DNA of 32,202 nt, from assembly GCA_001898785.1 (NCBI GenBank), contig MKVE01000027.1:10061-42262 (forward strand), read 5' to 3'. A program made the translations under genes and the position numbers. Positions 7,923 through 15,800 of this stretch are shown one piece after another (position 1 is the first letter of the stretch; every line of letters starts with the position of its first letter). The stretch comes from Chryseobacterium sp. 36-9. GTDB taxonomy: Bacteria > Bacteroidota > Bacteroidia > Flavobacteriales > Weeksellaceae. Below the pieces are notes generated by a model, which made no database searches, had not been told where the DNA came from, and saw only the letters and a program-made list of their open reading frames with translations.

Positions 7923-8402
7923 ATGGAAAAAGAGATAAAAATCAACTTTGAAGTGATCCCGAGTTACGAAAAACTCAATGATATAGAAAAAATACTTTTT
8001 GACAAAGCTAAAACCATCCGCGAGCAGGCTTATGCACCTTATTCCAATTTCCTGGTCGGCTGTGCGGTTCTGCTGGAAAATGGCGAAATCATCACAGGGA
8101 GCAATCAGGAAAATGCCGCGTATCCATCCGGACTTTGTGCGGAAAGAACCACAATTTTTTGGACTTCGGCCAATTATCCTGACGTGAAAATCAAAAAACT
8201 TTTTGTAATTGGTGCACCAAAAGATGCGTTAACTTCTACTCCAATTCCGCCTTGTGGTGCTTGCAGGCAATCAATTCTGGAATATGAGTCCAAACAAAAA
8301 GAGGAAATCGAAATCTACTTTGCATCGCTTGACGGGGAAATACTGAAAACAAAATCCATTCGGGATCTGTTGCCGTTTTCTTTTGATGCAAGTTTTTTAT
8401 AA
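7923..8402 (+). CDS. cdd: Cytidine deaminase
   Basis: 159 aa, cytoplasmic, converts cytidine/deoxycytidine to uridine/deoxyuridine in pyrimidine salvage. The zinc site is complete: C72-A-E74 in GLCAERTTIF, with E74 the proton shuttle, and P-C111-G-A-C114-RQ. The substrate-recognition segment APYSNFLVGCAVL (38-50) is also classical. The first ATG (7923) leaves a 35-residue leader before that segment, which is normal for Bacteroidota CDAs. The gene stands alone and is divergent from the DUF922 gene across 78 nt. Repeat A copy 3 begins a few bases after its stop. Confidence 0.95.
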   Translation: MEKEIKINFEVIPSYEKLNDIEKILFDKAKTIREQAYAPYSNFLVGCAVLLENGEIITGSNQENAAYPSGLCAERTTIFWTSANYPDVKIKKLFVIGAPKDALTSTPIPPCGACRQSILEYESKQKEEIEIYFASLDGEILKTKSIRDLLPFSFDASFL

Positions 8403-8407
8403 TTTTT

Positions 8408-8530
8408 CAGGAGCAAACCGTTAGTTCTTCGGCAGAAGGTTCCAGCCTGCTGTCCACTGTATCTTTTTTGTCCGTTAAAAACAGACAAAAAAGGATGCCG
8501 TTCCCATCAGGGCTATGTTGAAGGTTAGTC
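8408..8530 (+). repeat. Dispersed structured repeat, family A, copy 3 (diverged)
   Basis: CTGTCCACTGTAT followed by stem CTTTTTTGTC (8463-8472) / GACAAAAAAG (8484-8493), loop of 11 nt, then GATGCCGTTCCCATCAGGGC and GCTATG. The order and spacing match copies 1 and 2, though the flanks have diverged and the stem sequence is different again with both arms changed. It sits between cdd and the 3' end of recF. Confidence 0.7.
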
Positions 8531-8546
8531 TTTCTTTTCAACGTTT

Positions 8547-9626
8547 TCAAATTTCAAAGATTCTACTCTCTTCGTTGATCCTTCTCACCACATTTTCTGT
8601 CCGCTCTTTGTGCGTATCCGTAATGAAAATCTGCCCAAAACTCTCTTTGTTAACTAATTCGATTAGTTGAGAAACTCTGGTATCATCCAGTTTATCAAAG
8701 ATATCGTCCAGAAGAAGGATTGGAGACTTTCCTGTCAATTCTTTGATTCGGTTGATCTGAGCTAATTTTAGTGAAATCAAGAAAGATTTCTGCTGGCCTT
8801 GCGAACCGATTTTTTTGATAGAATTCCCATTCATCTCGAACAGCAAGTCATCTTTATGTGTTCCTTTGGAAGTGTAGGTCAAAGCTCTGTCTTTGTCAAT
8901 TGAACCAGATAAAAGGCTGTGAAATTCTTCAGTCAAAAGATGCGATTCATAGATAACATTCACGATTTCTTTTCCACCGGAAATGATTTCGTAAAAATGC
9001 TGAACAATGGGATTCAGTTTTTCAACAAACTCTTTTCTTTTCTCAAAAATCCTTGTTCCGAAATTGGAAATCGGCTCGTCATAGATCTCCAAAGAATCCT
9101 TGTCGAAGACTCTGTTCTTCGCAAAATATTTCAGTAAGGCGTTTCTCTGCTGGATAGTTTTCTGATATTGGATCAAATCAAAAAGATAAGAAGAATCGGT
9201 TTGCGAAATCATCGCATCCAAAAACTTCCTTCTGCTTTCCCCGGAATCGGAAATCAGATTGGAATCGTAAGGTGAAATCATCACACTCGGTAAATAGCCA
9301 ATATGGTCGGCTAATCTATCGTAATTTTTATCATTTTTCTTGATGATTTTTTTAGATTCTTTTGGCTGAAGAATTTTAATAATATCCTCTTTCTCTTCAT
9401 TCTGAATTTCGGATTCAATAACAAAAAAATCTTCATCAGATTTCACATTATTAATATCAGAATTTCCAAGAAAGCTTTTCCCTACAGAAAGATAATGAAG
9501 CGCATCCAGAACATTAGTCTTCCCTACGCCATTATTCCCGACAAAACAATTGATTTGAGGAGAAAATTCGAAAGCTCTTTCCGAGTGGCTCTTAAAATTG
9601 ATGAGTAAAAGTTTGTTGATAATCAT
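8547..9626 (-). CDS. recF: DNA replication and repair protein RecF
   Basis: 359-aa SMC-like ATPase that, with RecO and RecR, loads RecA at single-strand gaps. Walker A is GNNGVGKT (30-37). The ABC-type signature appears as GSQGQQKSFLISLKLAQ, and Walker B/D-loop as PILLLDDIFDKLDD. The N-terminus MIINKLLLINFKSH is typical of RecF. The length matches the family. The start ATG (9626-9624) overlaps, as ATGA, the stop codon of the upstream toxin when the toxin is read in its corrected frame, suggesting translational coupling. It is not beside dnaA/dnaN as in many bacteria, which is usual in this phylum. Confidence 0.95.
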   Translation of the reverse strand: MIINKLLLINFKSHSERAFEFSPQINCFVGNNGVGKTNVLDALHYLSVGKSFLGNSDINNVKSDEDFFVIESEIQNEEKEDIIKILQPKESKKIIKKNDKNYDRLADHIGYLPSVMISPYDSNLISDSGESRRKFLDAMISQTDSSYLFDLIQYQKTIQQRNALLKYFAKNRVFDKDSLEIYDEPISNFGTRIFEKRKEFVEKLNPIVQHFYEIISGGKEIVNVIYESHLLTEEFHSLLSGSIDKDRALTYTSKGTHKDDLLFEMNGNSIKKIGSQGQQKSFLISLKLAQINRIKELTGKSPILLLDDIFDKLDDTRVSQLIELVNKESFGQIFITDTHKERTENVVRRINEESRIFEI

Positions 9627-9642
9627 AATCCCAAAAGTTTTT

Positions 9643-9930
9643 TCAGTTTACTCGGATTTTGCCGATTATCCCACAAAGAAATAATGTAGAGTAAATCTTT
9701 TCTAATCTATAGACCAATCCGTAATTTTCAAAATGCAGAATTCGATATGGTTCGAAATTGGTTTCAATACCACTTAAAGGATTAGACTTTAATAAATCAA
9801 TTTTTTGATAAATAGTAAGGTTTAGTTTTATAGAATAACGATTACTTTTATTTCTATTATTCCAGTAATCGAAAATGGCGTTTCTCTGTTTTATTGCAAG
9901 CGTTGTCCAAATGACCTTTACTTCATCCAT
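9643..9930 (-). CDS. RelE/ParE-family toxin, probably frameshifted near its C-terminus
   Basis: The continuous frame encodes 95 aa: MDEVKVIWTTLAIKQRN opening, a helix pair, NPLSGIE, and YRILHFENYGLVYRLE, all typical of ParE/RelE ribonuclease- or gyrase-targeting toxins. After E77 the protein continues as an atypical IYSTLFLCGIIGKIRVN. Reading from the AAAA run at 9698-9701 in the -1 frame instead gives KDLLYIISLWDNRQNPSKL and then KKLLGL, ending TGA at 9625-9623. That is the standard family C-terminus (the Arg-Gln after Asp-Asn is a conserved site). The ancestral gene was probably 102 aa, spanning 9623-9930, and has lost one A. A sequencing error or programmed frameshift are alternatives. Its start overlaps the antitoxin by 13 nt. 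Confidence 0.82.
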   Translation of the reverse strand: MDEVKVIWTTLAIKQRNAIFDYWNNRNKSNRYSIKLNLTIYQKIDLLKSNPLSGIETNFEPYRILHFENYGLVYRLEKIYSTLFLCGIIGKIRVN

Positions 9931-10157
9931 TCTTCATCCAATTTTCTTAACTCCTCGTCGGAAATAGTTCGCCCATATTTAATATCCTCTTCCGCAACTA
10001 GAATCATTTCTTTCTGACTTTTGGACAAAATATATTTTGCATCTTCTTCAGGCTGAACAGACAAAAAAAGATTTTCAACAGCTTGTAAGAAATTGACATT
10101 CGTAGTAGAAAAGATTCTTTCTACCAGTTTGCTTCTTAGTACTTCAATATTTTCCAT
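9918..10157 (-). CDS. Antitoxin of the RelE/ParE-type module
   Basis: A 79-aa acidic protein directly upstream of, and overlapping by 13 nt, the toxin: the canonical antitoxin-first order. It is mostly helical, with a C-terminal EEDIKYGRTISDEELRKLDEEW segment (key parts AEEDIKYG, ISDEEL) that I recall as typical of Bacteroidota antitoxins paired with ParE-like toxins. It is expected to bind and neutralise the toxin. I cannot see a clear DNA-binding fold in the N-terminal half, so autoregulation is unproven. It starts 43 nt downstream of the stop of the Omp85-like gene on the same strand. Confidence 0.75.
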   Translation of the reverse strand: MENIEVLRSKLVERIFSTTNVNFLQAVENLFLSVQPEEDAKYILSKSQKEMILVAEEDIKYGRTISDEELRKLDEEWMK

Positions 10158-10200
10158 CCCTCAAAAATTTATGTAAAGATAAAACTTCTTAACAAGAAAA

Positions 10201-12000
10201 TCAATTTCCGAAGTTCACAAAATGCGGAATATCAGCCGCAAAAGTATTCATCGGCATCATATTGTTTCTATAGCTGTTGAAATCAAAAACAGAACTATTG
10301 TCAAATGGCACCTTCGGATAATACATAAAAGAAACCTGAATCCTGTTGAAAACCAGATAAGGATTGTTGATCAGAACCCCGATTCCAACTTTTGTATTGA
10401 TACTGGTTTTCAATAATTTCTCGTCCGGCATTCCCAGCCAACCAACAGCCGTTGTCAAATATGGACTGAAATGAAAATTTTTCCAGGTTTTGCTGATGAA
10501 AAACTGCAACTGGTATCTCAAAACAAGCTTTTTTGTCCCGATATAATCATAATTATAAACAGGAAATTCATCATTAGCAGAAAGGTTGATCCGGTCTTTG
10601 TAGGAATAATTATTTTGTGGATTACCCAAAGCCAGAGTCGGCGAAAAGAAATGACGGACCTTGGCAAATTTCCAGTCCATAAGGTTGGTAAAATATGTTC
10701 CATCGACGCGAAATGCATCACGGTTAATTCTTTCTTCATTAAAAAACCGTCCGAACTGTGCTTTGATATTAAAATATCCTATTTTCGTGAAGTCACCATA
10801 AGCCGCAGAAAGTCCCGCATAGGGAACAACTTCTTTACTTCTGGAGAGTAAACCGGCTGTAACATTAAATGCATTTCCGTAAGGAATATCTTCAGGCAAA
10901 TCGTACTGGAAAACCTGTTTCTCCACCGAGAATTTTCTCTGGATAAATCCCGCCGAAGCCAAAAAACTATTATACGAACGGAAATACTGAAACTGATCAA
11001 TGCCCGGACTGTCTTTATACTGATAATTCTGGAATCGACCTATTAAAGCAATATTACTGGAGATTCTTTCAGCAGGATTAGACGAAACGGGTATCTGGTA
11101 ACCACCCCACAAATCCTGACTGTAAACTTTGATCTGAACTTCCGGAAACGCTGTCAGATCATCCATTGGTAAGGTTACATTTCGCATAAAATATTCGAAA
11201 GTGAAACCTCCTGCCCATTTTGTCAAAGGCGAGAAAAAATCACGTCTTGCACTCAGGTTGATGCGCTCATTTTTCAAAAAATCTTTTTCTCCCAAAATTT
11301 GTGCAGTAATATAACTTCCAAAAAGATTATTCGCCGTATAACTTCCATAGAAATAATCCTGTTTTTCTTTGGAATCATTCCTGTAAAGAAAGTCCGCTTC
11401 ATGGCCAAGACCAAGGAAATTCTCTTCTGTTACGCCTAATCCTATTTTGCTACCGGAATAGCTTAATCTTGGTTTCAAACTCCAGGAATCCAAAACTTTC
11501 ACAACAACATCAATTGAGTCGTTAGAACTGTTTTCAACTGCAATTTTTACACGGTTGACAAAAGGCATTTCTCTCAGCAAACGTTCGGATTCATAAAGTT
11601 TTTGTGCATTATAAGCTTCACCTTTTCTGAAAAGTAAATAATTATTAACAGTCGAGATTCTGGTGTTGGAATGGAGATGATTCGTGAACCAGTCGTACCA
11701 TTTCGCTTTCTCTTTTTTTTCTTTGGTGTTGTATCCAAACGGGTCGATTGTTTCAATTTTTATATCCCGGATAAATTTTCCATCATAAGATTCCTGAGAT
11801 TGCTTTTCCGTTCTTGTAGCAACTGACGCAGAATCAGCTTCCCGACGAAATATAAAGCGGTGAATGAATCTTGTAAATTTTCTTTTATCTGAAAATTCTT
11901 CAATCTTATAATAAATAGAATCTTTTTTCTCCTGCGCCTCAGCAACGGAAAAGAAACTTAAAAAGACAATAATCAGGAGAATAGATTTGTTATTGAACAT
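10201..12000 (-). CDS. Omp85/BamA-like outer-membrane protein with POTRA-like domain
   Basis: 599 aa. It has a signal peptide (hydrophobic ILLIIVFLSFFSVAEAQ, cleavage near residue 22). A POTRA-like periplasmic segment at about 75-175 contains FIRDIKIETIDPFGY, then FRKGEAYNAQKLYESERLLREM as separate helical parts (FRKGEAYNAQ, LYESERLLRE), and DSIDVVVKVLDSWSLKP. From about 180 to the end there are alternating aromatic and glycine residues (GLGHEADFLYRN, GSYTANNLFGSY, and so on) typical of an outer-membrane beta-barrel. It resembles BamA/TamA but is shorter and has only one convincing POTRA. Its substrate is unknown. It follows the UbiA-like gene after 9 nt, so the two are very probably cotranscribed. 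Confidence 0.72.
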   Translation of the reverse strand: MFNNKSILLIIVFLSFFSVAEAQEKKDSIYYKIEEFSDKRKFTRFIHRFIFRREADSASVATRTEKQSQESYDGKFIRDIKIETIDPFGYNTKEKKEKAKWYDWFTNHLHSNTRISTVNNYLLFRKGEAYNAQKLYESERLLREMPFVNRVKIAVENSSNDSIDVVVKVLDSWSLKPRLSYSGSKIGLGVTEENFLGLGHEADFLYRNDSKEKQDYFYGSYTANNLFGSYITAQILGEKDFLKNERINLSARRDFFSPLTKWAGGFTFEYFMRNVTLPMDDLTAFPEVQIKVYSQDLWGGYQIPVSSNPAERISSNIALIGRFQNYQYKDSPGIDQFQYFRSYNSFLASAGFIQRKFSVEKQVFQYDLPEDIPYGNAFNVTAGLLSRSKEVVPYAGLSAAYGDFTKIGYFNIKAQFGRFFNEERINRDAFRVDGTYFTNLMDWKFAKVRHFFSPTLALGNPQNNYSYKDRINLSANDEFPVYNYDYIGTKKLVLRYQLQFFISKTWKNFHFSPYLTTAVGWLGMPDEKLLKTSINTKVGIGVLINNPYLVFNRIQVSFMYYPKVPFDNSSVFDFNSYRNNMMPMNTFAADIPHFVNFGN

Positions 12001-12009
12001 TCGGAGATT

Positions 12010-12780
12010 TTAACAAAACTGCAATATCAATTTGTAAGCCAAAAGACATATCAAAGGAAGTCCACTACAGCTTTCCACCCAAAAACTAAAATAAGCTTCC
12101 CGATTATTATTTTCTGAAAAATAAATTAATAAAAATGTGATAATTGTAGTCAGAAAAAAATACACTGCAAAAGCAAAATCCAGGTAGAAAACACTTAACA
12201 AGCCTGAGATAAAAACTAATAAATATGCCAGGAATTTAGTTTTCTGGACGCCAATGAGAATCGGGAAAGTCACCACATCATCGCTATTCATATCCCGGAT
12301 ATCAAAAGGCAAAACCAAAGCTGAAATAAATAACCAGGTAATCATAAAAATCTCCCAATCAAATTCCGGAAGAATGAGCCAGGAATTGATTAAAGCCCAG
12401 GTTAATCCAACATAAAAAACCTTTAGCAAAGGAATTTTGCGTATAAATTTTTCCAAAAAAAAAGAATTGTAAAGCAATCCGAGAATAACAATAATTGCCC
12501 ATTTCAAAAGTCGTATTTCGTTATGATTCCTGAGAATCAGAATCACACTGATAACCCCACAAATACAATTGAAAATCAGAATCTTAAAAAAAATTTTCTT
12601 ATCGTACTGATATTTGGTGTAAAGGTAACCGCTGAAATAAGTAATAAAAATTAAAAGTAAAGTCGGCCAACGGAATATGTTTTGCTCCAGCATAAAATAG
12701 GCAGCCAAACAGGTTCCCATCAAAGAAACATATATCTGACTGTCAATAACATATTTTTTTGTTAAATTTAAAATCGACAT
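12010..12780 (-). CDS. UbiA-like membrane protein (prenyltransferase family homologue)
   Basis: 256 aa with about 8-9 hydrophobic segments, so an integral inner-membrane protein. The stretch LPFDIRDMNSDDVVTFPILIG (seen as LPFDIRDMNSDD then TFPILIGV) matches the second Asp-rich motif of UbiA prenyltransferases and the helix after it. The first motif (NDxxDxxxD), needed to bind the prenyl diphosphate, is not apparent. The comparable loop reads YLYTKYQYDKK. The protein could be a divergent enzyme or a non-catalytic relative. It starts 13 nt from the more upstream ATG of the divergent macroglobulin gene (55 nt from the start chosen here). Confidence 0.6.
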   Translation of the reverse strand: MSILNLTKKYVIDSQIYVSLMGTCLAAYFMLEQNIFRWPTLLLIFITYFSGYLYTKYQYDKKIFFKILIFNCICGVISVILILRNHNEIRLLKWAIIVILGLLYNSFFLEKFIRKIPLLKVFYVGLTWALINSWLILPEFDWEIFMITWLFISALVLPFDIRDMNSDDVVTFPILIGVQKTKFLAYLLVFISGLLSVFYLDFAFAVYFFLTTIITFLLIYFSENNNREAYFSFWVESCSGLPLICLLAYKLILQFC

Positions 12781-12835
12781 TTTACTTTAACAAATGTCGG
12801 AAAAAACCATCTTACACAAGAGAAAAAATAAACTT

Positions 12836-15800
12836 ATGAAAATCTTAAAGTCCTTATCAATTTTCTTATTGATATTTATCACTATGAATTTTTCTGCACA
12901 AAACTACTACGATCAGCAATGGAAAAAAATCGAAGACAATTATAAAAAAGGAACTTACAAATCCAATCTTCCCATCATTCTGGACATTCAGAATCAGGCT
13001 TTGAAGGATAATAACGCGATACAAATTATCAAATCTCTAAAAGCTGAATTCAGTATTACAAAACAAACTTATGACGATGTAAAAAATGATGAAAAATCTG
13101 TTTTTTTTGCCAAACTGAAAAGCATTGAACCCAAACTGAAAGGTGAAGAAAGGCAATTATTTCGTCTGTTGACTTTGGAATTTATCAGAGATTATTACCA
13201 AAGCAACTCCTGGAAAATCAATCAGAAAACCAATATAGACAACGTAGATTTGTCGCAAATCGAAACCTGGAGCAAGCTGGATTTTAAAAATTATTTGTCA
13301 AAGAATTATTCGGATCTGGAAAAAGACAATGCTGCTTTGAGAAAAATCCAGATGAAAAAATACAGCGAAATATTCGATACGGCGGAAAATTTTGAATATT
13401 TCCCGACACTTGCCGACTGGTACAATTATAATTATATCGATTTTCTTACCAATCAGAACATTTTCACACCGAACGAACTGAAGATCAATTCAACAAAAAT
13501 CAATGATATTTATGACTCGGAAATTGCTTCGCTGTCAGGAAATGCTCAGTTGTATTTTAAACATCAGAAAATCAATTATAACTGTGAAGCGAATCATTGC
13601 AAAGACCAATTCGCTCAACTTGAAAAACTGGTTAAAGACGAATCTGCAAAAGGCGATTACAAAGTTCAGATTATTAATGATATGATTGAAATCCTTCAGC
13701 AAAAGCAGGATTACAAAGCAGCTCTAATTTGGATTGGTGATGCAAAGAAACTTTATCCAAAATCGAAATTCCTTAATAATGTCATAAATAAGGAAAACGA
13801 CATCAAAAATCCGCAGCTGATTCTTTTTTATGAGAACGAAACACAGAGCAATAAACCAATTCATATTGTTGCGGAAGGAAAAAATCTCACAATGTTTTCT
13901 TTGAAGATCTATGAACTACAAGACAATTATCAGAGTTTCCTCAATTATGTTACTAATTCCTATCAAAAGCCGTTTTCAAGCGTTAAAAAATCTTTGATAA
14001 GAACAGAGCAATTCAGTTTGCCACAATCTCCTGATTATAAAACACACAGGACATCTTTAGAAGTAAAACCGCTTCCACCAGGGATTTATTTTGCGGAATA
14101 TGTTGTAGGAAATTCTGTCCAAAGTAATTTTTACTTTATCGTTTCTGACACCAAAATCATTTATTCCAAAAAGAATGACAGCGGTTCCAATCCGGATATT
14201 ATGAAATTGGTCAATAATGAGAATGGAAAAGCTTTTATGAATGAAAATCTTGAAATTACAGAATTTACCGAAGGTAATTCGGCAAAAAACTATACTGCAA
14301 AAACTGATAAATTGGGTAATTTTCAGTTTCCAAAATCGCTTGACAACAACTATTACAGATACTACCTTGTTAAAAACGGAAATAATGTTGTAATGATTGA
14401 TGTTTACGGAAATAACCGATATAATAGAAAACAATCTGAAAATCAGGAAACAGCACAAATTTTCCTCGACAGAAAAATCTACAGACCTGGACAAATTGTT
14501 TATTTTAAAGTCATTGCTACAGGAATCAACGGAGAAACCCAGAAAGTGAAAACATTGGAAAAGGTTCCGTTGAATATTATAATTCACGATGCCAATGGTG
14601 AAGAATTACAAACTTTGAAACTGACGACCAACGAATTTGGTTCTGTCAACGGCAGCTTTACACTTCCAAAAAATAAATTGAATGGGAACTTTAACATTCA
14701 AGTAGAGGAAAACGATAATAACTCGGATTATAACATTTCCGGTTACGCGGATTTCCAGGTTGAGGAATACAAGCGCCCAAAGTTTGAAGTGACTTTTGAG
14801 CCAATAAAAGAAGAGTACAAATACGGCCAAACTATTGAATTGAAAGGAAAAGCAACGATGTTTTCCGGCGTTCCTTTGAGCAATTCAACAGTGAATTATG
14901 AAATTAAAAAACAGAATATCCGTTGGAGATATTTTTGGTGGTACCCTCGTGAAAATGACAATGAAAATTCGATTCTTGGAGATGTAAAAACCAACGAAAA
15001 AGGAGAATTTACTATCAAAATTGAGTTGAAAAAAGATGAAACGTTGGAAGGAATCCAAATTGATAATTATGCAATCAATGCATCTGTGACAGACATCAAT
15101 GGTGAAACGCAATCTGCCAATACCAATGTGAAAGTCGCTTCGGTTTCTCATTATATCACTGCCAACGAAATTGGAAATACATTTTCTGACGAAGATGTGA
15201 AGTTGAATGTTGACACCAAGAATTATAACGACCAAATTCTTAAGAAATCATATAATGTAAAACTGGAAAAACTGGAAGAACCGAAACAGATTTTCAGAAA
15301 TAATTTTGCTTCTGTAATTCAGGATTTGCCACAATTATCAAAGAAAGAATTTGTACAGAAATTTCCTCACGACAGATTTGATAAAAATGATGATGTGAAG
15401 AATTGGAAAGTTTCTTCTGTCATTCTTAATGGAGTGAAGAATCCTGTCATCCAGAACCAAGCGAAGCGCAGTGAAGAATCTAAAGATTTCTCGTCCCTCG
15501 GAATGACAAGCGAACCGCTTAACTTAGGAAAATTAAATGCCGGCACTTATAAACTTCAGCTTTACAATATTGAAGAAAAAGACACGATAAAAACAGAGCA
15601 ATTTTTCAAAGTTTGGGATAAAAAGTCGTTGGGTGAAAATCAAAATCCATTCTTGGAAGTGATTAAACCAACTCAGGATTTCAAACGGGGAGAAAAAGCA
15701 AAAGTGTTTGTTTATTCTGCGATTCCGGATGCTTTGGTCAATATTTTCATTCAAAATGGAAAAGGTGAAACCGTGACTGAAACCAAATCTTTCAAAAATG

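Noticed and set aside
12794-12835. Earlier in-frame ATG for the macroglobulin gene (adds MSEKTILHKRKNKL)
   Set aside because: The signal peptide starts at the next Met (12836), and the earlier ATG leaves only 13 nt to the divergent UbiA-like start. Kept as an alternative only.
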